The position numbers and the translations under genes were made by a program. Under the pieces are notes generated by a model, which worked only from the letters and a program-made list of their open reading frames with translations, was not told the origin of the DNA and made no database searches. DNA of 64,000 nucleotides from NCBI GenBank assembly GCA_030248215.1, contig JASANG010003778.1:62001-126000 (forward strand), given 5' to 3'. Positions within the stretch are counted from its first letter, which is position 1, and every line of letters begins with the position of its first letter. Positions 47,229 through 59,700 of this stretch are shown here, in pieces. The stretch comes from Enoplolaimus lenunculus (Eukaryota; Nematoda; Enoplea; Enoplida; Thoracostomopsidae).

Positions 47229-47657
47229 CTGTATTGACCGAATAAGAGGGCGGGGGTAATAAGAGGGGGGTTTCCATTTTGGATCCGAATCAATAGGAGT
47301 CCGTATCCCAAATAAGAGTCCGCAAGCGTATAGAGTCCCTAAAACCTAATTAAAGTCCATAAATGTCAATTAACCCTAATTGTAGCGCATAAATGCCTCC
47401 AGGACCAAGTAATTTGAGTTCAAAACTTTAAAGCGTACTTAAATTTTGTTACCTTGTATTATCCTCAAGCTACTGACACAAGACAAATAAACGTTTAATT
47501 CAACGGATAATTGCAGTGCCGGATATATATCAGTAACGAAGGGCGGCAGAGTGTGGGTTAAAAATAAATAACAGTCCATAAACCGAGTAACAAGGGGGCT
47601 ACCCTCTGGAGAGGGCATATAAATATCAGTCCCCCGCTTTTATTTGGGTCACTACAG
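47229..47657. repeat. MITE with CTGTAGTGACCCGAATAAGA ends, TA target
   Basis: CTGTATTGACCGAATAAGAG to TTATTTGGGTCACTACAG with TA on both sides. At 429 bp it is longer than the copy at 62415. It ends 141 bp upstream of the MTHFR start codon, so it may overlap the promoter or 5' UTR. Confidence 0.78.
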
Positions 47658-47798
47658 TATCCGTTTTATACACCCAGATATATACATATATCGAAAATAG
47701 ATTAAAATTAGAAGGCTCGGGATGATCTCAATATATTAAACGTTGTAAAACTTGATTTGAACAAACAAATTTACATTTTGAAAGTTAAACAGCACAAA

Positions 47799-50700
47799 AT
47801 GACACCACCTCTGAGCACCAAACTCAATCAACTAATGCCAGAGTCTTTGGACCCTTCCGAAAGTATTGTCGGGGTTGATGACGACAAAATGTCTGTAGCC
47901 CCAACGTCTTTTGAACCTGCCGCTTTGGAATACGTTCCGCTGGTCGATAAATTACGTGATCGTATCGAATCAATGGATCCATTTTTTTCTCTTGAATTTT
48001 TTCCGCCTCGAACAGTAAATGGCGTTTCAAATTTGTTTTCAAGGTAAAATTTGCGTATATAATAATGATTGGCTTCGAAATCTAATAGCGCATCCTGTTG
48101 AACGAAGATTGTATGAACGATGCCGTAGAAAATTGTTAACCATATAAACACGTTGTTTTTTCAGACAGCTCTGAAGTTCGCCGCGATTTTTAAGTATTTT
48201 TCTACATCGGTGAACGTTTAGCGGCCCAAACAGACGTATAAGATGCTATTTTTGCTCAACAAAAATCACAATTTTTTATTGTTCGGCCAATTTTTTTACA
48301 TGGTGAGATAGATTAATATAGACACAAATGTCTCCCAATGTTTCAGTCACTGGTCACTTTTAAAACGCTATAGTAAAAGTTTGCTGGTTACTTCAGGCTT
48401 GAACGAATGAACCAAGGCGGTCCGTTGTTTGTTGACGTCACATGGCATGCACGCGGCGACCCAGGATCGAACGAAGAAACGTCATCGAGTTCAATCGCCG
48501 GAGCGTGTTTAAATTACTGTCTGATTGAGACAATGTTACACATCACTTGTGCTCAGTATACATTACAAGAGATGACCGATCATTTGGAACGCGCACGAAC
48601 ACTTGGGATACGAAATATTCTAGCGCTCAGAGGAGGTAAACGACACTGGCTGTGGATCGTCATTCGCAAGGTTTCACCGGTTCACTACGCTTGCTCGCAA
48701 AAAAACTTTAAATCCCTGTAATCCTGGTTTACATCGCTGTTTTAGTTGTTAGAACAGTGTTCAAATGAAAATGACGTAATTTTTTAAATTATATTTGAGG
48801 CAGATGCTGAAAGGAAGTTTTAACTCTTTCTCACATGAATATTTTCTATTTTCCCTGATACCTACTTTTATGCTAAGATTCGAACTCCAGTGACTGGAAT
48901 GGGAGGCGTATAGAATCACCACTCAGCTATAGGAGCTTGACGCTCGAGCCCGAGGGGGCTCTCACGTCTTGTGGTGATTTAGTACTGTGTATACGTGTTG
49001 CAATTTTTAAACACGGTGCGATATATACTATTTAACGTATATACACTGCGCTGAGTTGCCTACAGGCAACTCAATGTGAGAAGGGGTTAATCCGTCTTAG
49101 AACAGCATGTTCAGTACTAGAGTTCAAAAAAGGTTTTTCGAGAGCTACGTTTGATGGTCGCAAATGGTTAAAGGTTAGGCCACTACGTTACGAAACGAAA
49201 TCTTGGCCGAATCCCTGACGAATGCTTATCTCCTCATGCTTAAAACAATTCCGAATGAAGCTGGAAAAATTTTGAAATATATTCTTGCGACGTGTTATGT
49301 AGTCCATTACCTGATTTCCTAGAGACAGATGCTTAATTTCCGGTGAGGGAGGCAATTTTTATGTATTTCAACATTTTAGCACTATAAAGCAAGCAACACG
49401 CGTTCCGAATTTAGCCCTTATATATTGATAACTTCATTACTTTTATAATACATTACTACCTCTGGCTCCGGAAGAATTTCTGCTAGATTTTCCGGCAATT
49501 TCGGTAGTGAAATTTTGCAGTTTTAAAAAATTTATTTGTTTGGTGCGTTTCGGTTTAATTTTTGGTGTCATTTTGAGTAAAAAAAATTGCCGAGATTTAG
49601 TACCAAAGCGTAAAACCAAAAGATTTTATGTTGGAAGCTCTCAATGTTTCCTTTACTTTTGTTTCGCGACAATAGCAAGATCTATATTTTTCAATTTATG
49701 AAATTTCATTAAAGTATCATATGTCTTAACATTACAGATCTCGAGCAAGAAGAAGATAGTAACGATGACACTCAGCCGAAATGTGTATCGCTTCCGTATG
49801 CAACTGATTTGGTTGCATTTATTCGCGAAAAGTATCGCAATGATTTTGTTGTTGCAGTTGCAGGTACGTTTTGCAAACGACAACACCGAGCGCATAATAC
49901 AAATTTGTGGATTGTTGGATAAAACTTCCATATCTTGAAGTCACCCTAACAGTTTTGTTAGAACCAAAAAATAATTTTAAAACGTTCTATCTGGTCGACA
50001 AAAATAGAGTTTTTTAATTTGAATTTGGCTAAGAAATGATCTGATTTGCCCTGTAGAACTTTAAGAATTCAAAATAAATTACAATCGTGTCGTTATGTAC
50101 AAAGTGCCGTGTCGATTATACAGGCGCTACATACGATAAAAAACCGATTTAGCTTAACATTCTCGCTTCATTTAATAAGCTTTCTAAAATTTTTGCTCAT
50201 ACTTATAATAATAGCTTTGATTCATTTTTGTAGGCTATCCAACGGGTCATCCAGATGCAGAATCGTTCGAAACAGATTTGTTGCATTTGAAAGAAAAAGT
50301 GGACGCAGGTGCCGATTTCATTGTTACACAGTTGTTCTTCAATATTGAAGACTTTCGACGCTTCGTACAAGCTTGCCGTGACCTTGGCATTACTGTCCCG
50401 ATCATTCCAGGCATAATGCCTATTCAGGTTTTTGAAATATATATATTATATATATATAAATAAATAAATATATGTATATATTGAAAGTTTTGGTTCATAT
50501 TTAAAGTTAAATAACAATTCTTTTCGAAGATGGGTGTTGAGTATAAATAGCATTGACTTCTCATGAATGGATACTACGCGAAACGTCAAGAAGCAAACAA
50601 AATGTTACTTTCAAAAAACAAATCTGTTTTATTGCAAGTTGTACTTAAAGCAAAATAATCAAAATACGAAGTTTATCAAATTTCATTGGCTTAAACTATA

Positions 50701-53700
50701 TTTCTTATTTATAACCTGTATCTCATTTAAGTAGGCTTGGGCTATTCGATTTATATGAATAATGTGCGAGCTCACATTTTCTATCATAATACATATAGTT
50801 GAAAATGTAGGCCAGTGTTACCTTTAGGTGCGTACTAGTAGATTAATCGTATTCCTAAGCGTAAGCCTAAGCATAAGCGTTGCAAAAATGTATTCCTAAG
50901 CCTAAGCCTAAGTCTAAGCAAAAAATGTAATCTAGAATCTAAACCTACTCTTTTATAAACCCACCAGAAACCTGAACTCCCGTTAAAGTAACATGGGCCG
51001 AAATGTCGATGATTGAATAACTCTTTGAACAATAGTATACAGCTGGTTTACTGTTCTTTTAAATCAGCCCATTTATGAGCGTTTATTGCCTAATAAAAGT
51101 TGACCACATTTTAGATAATGTTGGGCGGAACAAAAACGTAACGTAATGCGGGCACATTTGCTGGCGAGCAAAATGTTTTCTGTCCAGTATCAAAGCCGAT
51201 AACGAAGTTTTTAATGTCAATTAGCAAATGTTATAAATAAACAATAATTTTGGTACTGTAAAATTAGACAGGTGAATAAAAAATTTTTTGATTTTTTTTT
51301 AAACGTCAGAGCTATGACAGTTTGCGTCACATTTGTCGGTTGTCAAAAATCGACGTACCACAGTTTATTCGAGACGCTATTGAACCAATTCGACAAAACG
51401 ATGAAGCGATTCGAAACTACGGCGTTTCGCTGGCGGTGACAATGATTCGTGATTTGTTGAACGCCAATGATGCGCCCGGATTTCATTTTTATACGCTCAA
51501 TCGAGAAATTGCAACTACGTATGAAACAAGGCTGTACCCAAAACGGTGGTTGCAGAGGGCTCAACGTGCCCGTAGAAAAATTTGGCCTTTCTCTCTAGAA
51601 TAATTTTAGTCTCGCTTGTCAAGCTTATTATTTCATCCGCATGCCAGTCCTAAAATAGGTGTGGCCTTTATAGCAGGTTGAGCTGGTTATAAGGGCCTGT
51701 TTTGGATTTTATCTTTTTTCTAATGGTAATATTATTTGTGGTATGGAGCGTCCGAAGTACCTGAAATAGGACACTGAAGACCATTGACCCCATTTTGCCT
51801 ACTCTCTAAAAACTTAAACTTAAAATGTAGCTTAAGTAAACTTGAATACCAGTTTTATTAAAACTAAAATGGCTGGACGGACTAACTAAACTTGAAATTT
51901 AATGTTTACTTAAAGAGTTTAAGTAAACTTATTTTTAGTGTAAGTAACAAGTGCGACCAAGAAATTAAGTGTATCTAAGAGTTTGTTAAGTTTAGCTTAA
52001 ACTGAACATACGTGAGATGTTAAATTAGTTTAGGCGTAAACCTACCAGTTAGTTTAATTAATCTAGAAATTTAGTTTAATACTGCTGGATTACCTTAAGC
52101 TTAAATCAAGTTAGTTTAAGCTTTTAGAGTGTAGTATTATTTAATATCTGAGTGTTTTATATCTCTATGGATCCCGTCAATACAAATCAAACCCCAAAAT
52201 TTTTGTTAAGATTTAAAACTACAATTTGATTAGCTTCTCAACTGCGTGCCCCAGTCAAATATTTCTTCTGAATCCGCCTCTGTTTTCAAATATAGTAACA
52301 CTTTCTTATTTAAGATCAGTCAAAAACAGTTTTTGTTTTCCAAGAAGTTTTAGTCATATTTTTAACACCGGGAAGGCAAAAACTATTTAGGTGTGCAATG
52401 CACGTGCTATGACGATGAAGATACTGTTAAAAGTTTATAAATTTAAGAAAATAACATTTTGTAAAAACATTGTTTTCATTAAACTTTAGGCCAATGTTAC
52501 TTTAAGGGGCGTTATAGTAGATTAAGCGTATTCCTAAGCCTAAGCGTTGCAAAAAATGAGTTGCTCAGCCTAAGTATAAGCCTAAGCCTAAGCAAAAAAA
52601 TGTAATCAAGAATCAAAACCTACACTTTTATAGACCCACCATAAACCGGGGTGCCCCTATGGGTCAAACTTTAAATATTCACGTGAAATATTCATGATTG
52701 TCTCAAAGTAGGCGGTGTCTTAATGATAGTACTTAATTAAATTTCGTCCACGTTTGTCACGTAAAATTTAAATTTTGCATAACAAAAACGGTGCACTCCT
52801 TTAAGCAAGTTTTTCAAAATAAACATACAGGAGTTAATTAGTAATAAATTACAATTTTTCTGTGTTGTATCACACAGTTAAAACGCCACTCCTTTCAGCA
52901 AACTGTTCAAAACAAACATATAGTACAGGAGTTAATTATTAATAAATTACAATATTTCCTTGTTGTATTACACAAGTCAAAAGGCAGAACTTCAAAAGAA
53001 AACATTCTGCTAGCAAGCAAATCCAAAAATACAACTTTAAGAGGTCCATAATGGTACTTTCAGTTTCAACTTTGTATACCGAAATGATTCCACTGACGAG
53101 AATTTAAATTTGATTTTAAGAAACTTTGAAACAATTACGCATGCATAGAATTTCTAAGACCGTATCTTTTTTATTGTTTGAAAATTTTCTGGGAGCACAT
53201 CCTGTACGATCGCTTATTGGACGCCGCTTCTAAAAGATAAAGCTATGACTCGTGCACGAACTTTAAATCCATTAATGCAGAAATAAAAGTTATGACCAAT
53301 GTGAAGAACAGGGACGGAACAGTATTATAAGCTTTTTCTTAAGCCTAAGCCTAAGCGTAAGCGTAAGCGTAAGAATGCGTTTATTCCTAAGCATAAGCCT
53401 AAGGCTAAGCCTAAGCGTAAGACTGAGCATATGCCTAAGCCTAAGCCTAGGCATAAGCCTAAGCCAAGCAATAAAATTATTCTAAAGGTTAAGCTTACTC
53501 TATTCTAGTCCACACAGAAAAACGTTTCGCCCTTGATCTTTACATTTGCCAAAGTTATAAACACACCATGATACAAAATGTCAGCGATTGTTACAATTGC
53601 ACTTATTAAAGTTGATAAAATGCTTTTGAGTATATAAGAATTTTGTTTGTTTTTCAGTAAAATTCTCAAAGCGACCGGGTTGTGGAATTTTGGCTTGGCA

Positions 53701-56700
53701 TCAATTCGAGTATTTCCGTGGAAACAACAAGTGACACATCCGAAACGATGCAGAGAAGAAGTTCGGCCCATTTTTTGGAGCTCACGGCCACGATCTTATT
53801 TGTATCGGTTTGTAGATTAAAACAAGGATGGATGTTAGAATAATTTTGCCAGTTTGCCAATGACCACGGCCATTTAGGCCATGGCTAAAAACAAACGGAT
53901 CTGGGGAGTGGATACTGCTCCCCAATAGAAAATTTTGTGTACAAAATGGTCATGTCTGTTACCTTACAATGTTTCACTTTTGCGCTATTCATGAAATTTT
54001 GATTTGACCTGTTATGTCGGCTTTTAGTATGCCTAAAAAATTTTGGTTTTGTGCCAACTGTAATACAAAAATTAAAGTAGCAGTCAATATACGAGATCAA
54101 GGTATCGATTAACACCATTGAGTTGTGGCAAACTATTTTGTGTATTGTGGTTCAGCATGAAAAAAGGCGTGTTCCATCACTGCATCACCTGTATGTGGAC
54201 CTCTGGCTACTCGGACCTACGATGTTTACATATTTCCAAAACAAACCCACCAAAACTAAAATTAGTATTTTATAACATTTCATACATAATGCGTTCGGTT
54301 TCTCGCTCGTTTCGTTCGCGACGTTCGCTTCTTCGTTCAATTAAGATTTCAGAACGCAAGATTGGGACGATTTTCCAAACGGCCGCTGGGGTGATACGTG
54401 TTCACCTGCTTACGGCGAACTCAAAGACTATTACATGTTTCATTTGAGCAAAAAGTTAAACAAAGCCAATATGCTTCAAATGTGGTACGAAACTATTGAC
54501 TCGGAACAAGACGTTTGGCGTGTATTTCAACACTTTGTTACCGGGGAAGTAAACGAAAACGGGGTCGAGGTTGGTTGTATTAGATAAAATTCTGAAAAAT
54601 AACTAAGACGTTAATATAGGGTAGGAAAATTTGGCAAGAGAAGACAAGAAAGTGAGCAATGTTCAATTTGTCAACAATGCACAACAACGCAAAAAATTCA
54701 ATTATTAACACATTTTATTTCAAAGTTTAGTTGCTTGAGGTGATACACAGGAGACAGAACATATTTAGACAGCCCGGTACTCTTCGCGTATATTCTTAAA
54801 TATCTGACGCACCTTTGAGCCGTTACGGTTATAAGTCATGTAGCATTCGAAACGGAAAATGGCGCTGTTCAAAATTGTGGCCATTTCTTGGCCTTAAATT
54901 GCTTTTACGGCCCATGTTACTTCTAGAACCGTTCCGGATCCTGGTGGGCTCGTAAAAGAGTACGCTTACATTTTCGACTACATTTCTTGCTTAGGCTTAT
55001 CAGTAACGAAGGGTGGCGGAGTGTGGGTTAAAAATAAATAACAGTCCGTAACTCAATAACAAGGGGGGGTAACCTTTGAAGAGGCCGAATAAATATCAGT
55101 CCCCGCTCTTATTCGGGTCACTACAGTAACCACTTGATTGTATCACTGAATCAGTGAAACATCTAAATTTAAAGGTAACTCGCCTTCCATGGAACGAAGA
55201 CGATTCTTTAGCCGAAGAATCCCTTCTGATGGTGGATTGTTTGAAATGGTGCAACGATCATGGATTTTTAACCATTAATTCACAACCACCCATTAACGGA
55301 GCAGCATCTGCTGATCAAGTTGTTGGCTGGGGAAGTCCAGGAGGATTTGTTTATCAAAAAGTTAGTTTACATTTAAATTTTTTAAATTTCAACGAAACTG
55401 TTTGCTAATTAGACGAATACATTTAGTTGACGACCATTACGTTCATCTGGTATGAAGCTCAATTAGCGATATTTTAAGCATTCATGCGGCAGACAGTTTC
55501 GCGATTTGTAATAATTGGTGGCTGAAGACAAAACTAAATTAGCAAAATAACAGAAATGAAATCTGTCGACATAGGTCTCGTTCTTTGAATGAAATGTTTT
55601 CAAATTCTGGGCGAGTAAAGTCCTATTAACACGGGCATGTTTTTGCAGCAAAAAACTTGAACGTGCATGGTGCATGTACAACTTTGGGCACATATAAGCT
55701 TTGAAGTTCTAGCAGCAGCTAATTATTCACTGGAATTCATGCTATGGAATATTAAGTTCGCACGTGTGAACGCAGTTGCAAGTCACTTGAAGATCTTGCA
55801 TCTTCATTTTAATTGGCCAATCAGAAACTGTGTTGCTGACCGCTTTTTGAATTAATTCAGACTTTTTGAATTTAGCAACGCAAAGTCAAGAAGTATGAAT
55901 TACTTCAAAAGTCTAACTTGTTTGCTATTTCGCGGCCAGCGGCGATAGTGACGGGACTAGTTTTAATGTTTTAAGTTTTAAGCACAAAATAGAAATTACA
56001 TCGGTATGAAAACGTTTTCAAGTCAAGAAATTTCGAGTAAAATTTAAGTTACATCGGTATAAAAGCATCTTCAAGTCAACAAACTTCGAGTGAAACGTTC
56101 TTTACGCGTGAATGTTTCTTACATCTGAAACTTGCCGCTGCATGTATTTTCAAAAATTCATACGAAGAACTTGCACCTGCAATTTATTGCTGATTGTTAT
56201 ACGCGAAGAATTACTTCGTAGGTATGAAAGCCTTGTAATTCGAATCAATTCATCATCATTAGCTGAACTGATAACTTATAGGTTATGTTTGATATTTATT
56301 GTTGTCGTCTGCCAAATATTCACAGAATTTCATCTCAAGATACAGAATGAAAATAATGTTCCTTTGCAAATGCTTGCAGCTGCAAGTATTTCGTACAATT
56401 AGTTGCAGCTGCGAGTTCTCTCTGCAAAAACTTTCACGTGTGAATAGGGCTGCTTAAACGATTAGTTTGTTGGCTGCCAATAAACCAAAAACAAGTATAA
56501 GATCAAGCCCAAGACCTTGTGAATTGTGACGCTTATAAAAGTTGGTTTTTAGCTTGTTCTATTGCTTGACCCACCTTCGGCCATAAAGTTTTTTATACGG
56601 AAACGAACACCATTTAAGTAGATGAAGCTCTATTACGTGCAAGTTTTAGCAGCAAAAACTTGCTCGTGCAAGTTGCACGCGCAAGTTTTGCCATAAAGCA

Positions 56701-59700
56701 GCTTTGAAGTTCTTGCAGCTGCAAATTATTCACTGGAATTCGCTAGTTAATTTAATTCACACCTGTGAACGCAGTTACAAATCGCTTGAATTTCTTGCAC
56801 CTGCAGTTTGATTGGTCAATCGGAATGTTTCTTTGAAAACACTTGCAGCTGCAAGTATTTTATGCAAGTTACAGCTAAGATTTGTCGCTGCAAAAACTTG
56901 CACGTATGAATGGGGCTTAAACCAAACTCACTGCAATATTTTGAGCTAAATATCTTTTCTTGTATAAACGAAACTATTTTTAAATCAATTTCAGGCGTAT
57001 TTAGAGTTTTTCATGAGCGAAAAATATTTGGATTCATTCTTGGCTGTAATTCCGTCGTTTCCGAATGTCAATTTTCACATTCTCAACAAAGATGTATGTT
57101 GGTGTTTTGCCGTGAACTGTAATTTCTTTGTGTTCTTTAATTTAACCATACTTGATATGAGGTAATGATTTGAAGAAGGCTTTGAGCTAAATCTGCAAGG
57201 AGACAAAACAATCTTTTGAGGGTATACAGCTTAAATAACAACCGCTGGGACTTAAACGTACCTAGAATGTAAGGCAAGTTGTTGTTATTTGAGCTAAGGG
57301 CCCCTGGCATTCCAATACCTGCGAGCTCGGTACTCAAGCAAATAATTCAGCGAAAATTCAATTTTCACCTTATGTCGATTCATTATTAATAGTTTTATAT
57401 GTTTCCAAGACTATTGAGCCATGATTCCATAGATTCCGAGACTTGAATGTCGGGTAACTCGAACACATCCAGATAATTTTTTAAGTATAATCACAGTTTT
57501 GGCAAAACGAATACGCGATGGGTGCCAAAGACGAAACTTTTTAAAACACATGTCAAGATGCACTGGAGACATTAAAATTTTCAACAAGATTTAGTTGTAG
57601 CGTACCAGCACGTCGACTCAGATTTGTTAATCTGCAATATTAATGTTTCAAATGCAGTAGCGAAAGTTACAATTTCGTGTATCAGTGTTCACTTGTATGA
57701 GAAAGCATTTCTGGGCAGTTTTATGCTTATGTCGGCGCTGTCAGTAAAATTGTAGGAATCAATCAATATATGCAATTCGTCAAATCGCAAGCCAATTGCA
57801 GTAACTTGGGGAGTGTTCCATGGTTCAGAAATTATTCAGCCAACTGTCGTTGATCCTGAAAGTTTTCACGTGTGGAAGGTAGTTTATAACAAACGTTGAT
57901 AATAAACTATAATTTTGTAACACTTCGGTTAGCTATTATCTTTTCATAGAATGACTATTGTAAATAGCTTTCGAAAATCTTTGATTAAATGGTTAAGATG
58001 ACAAGCCCCGACAGTGCCTGTTCACCCCGTTAGCGTCATCATGCACGTCATCGAAAATTATTTGAAAAATTATTTTGATTCTTGACAATGTAAAAATATT
58101 GTACGATATGTTAATGGTCGCCATTATGACATCATCGTTGAATGGACTATGTTCATTCGCCAACGTTCACCTGAAATTTGATATAACGAAAAAAATATCC
58201 TCGCAAAAAGTCGATTTGAACATATATCAAATTTCAGGTGAACGTTGGCGAATGAACATAGTCCATTCAAAAAAAGTCGATTTGAACATATATCATAAAT
58301 TTGAAATAATTATAAAACTATAATAATGGCCCATATTCTCAAATGCGTATAATACCTAACATCAGTTAGCGATAGGTTTTCAAACGAACGAACAACTGCA
58401 ATTGCAGATCAGAAAATTGGTGCAAAAGTAGGACAAATTAAACGCAAACAATGTGCTGAATTTCGAACCTAACCGTGGGCTTGTTTCAAAGTTTACACAA
58501 CCTATCACCAACTGTTGATAGGTGCTATACACATTTGAGAATACGGGCTTCGATATTGAATATTTGATGCGTTTGATATTAACGTAAACCAATTTTTCAG
58601 TATTAATTATTTCCAGAACGAAGCGTTTGACGCCTGGACGAACACTTGGGCGAAAATCTATTCCGAACGATCGAAATCGTATCAGATTTTGACGCATATC
58701 GCAAACACGTACGTATTAGTTAATTTAGTTGACAATAACTATCCTACAGCGCCATCGACCTGTCTGCAAGATATCTTACAAGAAGTGGTTCGAGTTGTTA
58801 ATGCTGATCCAGGCACACAAAAGCCAATTGATGTGAACGCCAGGAAAAGATCGCCGTGTCTTTGTCGAAAGGTACGTTCAACTGCCATTTAAAGTGTATA
58901 TTTCAATCCGGCGTGGATTATAATGGAGGAGGAACAGACAGCCGCAGTCTCGAAATCCGCACATTCGAGCTAAGAGATCGGCTGCGCCTTACAATATCGT
59001 TTTCATGGACCGATTGTGTTTTAAGTTGCTTTGAACTTATATTTTCTTCTACCGCATAAGTTGCACTTAACATATCGAATGGTACGAATAAATTTTTCCT
59101 ATATTTAGCGATTTATTTATGCTTTATGTACAAAATAGCAACTATTTCAGAGCATTGATCGGACAGATGATTTCGCAAAAAATGTCACAAACTCATTGCA
59201 AGTTGACTGCGGAGAAACTGATGGCAAATTAACGGCAAACAGCACTGAGCGAGCGAACAGTTCACTAGCTGTAGTGAAGCCTACGAGTGGTTCTAAATCA
59301 AAATGTGACTCTGCAAAAGAGAAAGCTCAAGACACCGAAACGGAAGGTATTAACACGCCGGGGTTACACTTCAACTCGCAGGTTTAGCATAAGCTTTAAC
59401 TTTAAATATTGTAGGAAAGTGTATAAGAGGACAGCGCCAGTGTTACTTGTTTACTTTAAATTAAGCTCATTTTTTCTTACGCTTAGGCCCAGGCTTAGGC
59501 CTAGGCTTAGACTTAGGAATATGCTTATACTACTGTTGCGGCCCTGTTCTGTACATTTGCCAAAGATTGTTTATCGAGATTTGACTTTAGGTTCTTTGTA
59601 AATTTCGTTCAACTACTGGAAAAGTTAATAATGATTATGAATTTCAGTGTCATTTTTATAGTGTAAAAACTGGAAAAAAAATTACTGCAATTTGGGATTT

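Larger units (their letters stand above)
37582..47798. other. Spacer of about 10 kb between TBC1D5 and MTHFR
   Basis: No protein-coding exon was recognised on either strand. Contents that can be named are the transposon copies listed separately at 38539, 39056, 39859, 40181, 40919, 42417, 42589, 45626, 46237 and 47229. 44000-45600 and 41200-42400 show nothing identifiable. A decayed TTAGGC-like patch lies near 38215-38280. MTHFR's promoter should lie just upstream of 47799, immediately after the element ending at 47657. Confidence 0.6.

Noticed and set aside
51519-51603. Read-through of MTHFR exon 5 to a stop at 51603
   Set aside because: The residues after NREIATT do not match MTHFR, whereas splicing at 51519 to 53658 restores the KILKATGLW segment in frame.
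53342-53466. Interstitial telomere or chromosome-end fusion scar
   Set aside because: All TTAGGC/CCTAAG runs sit between matched GGCC ends, several with 8-bp target duplications, so transposition explains them better than fusion.
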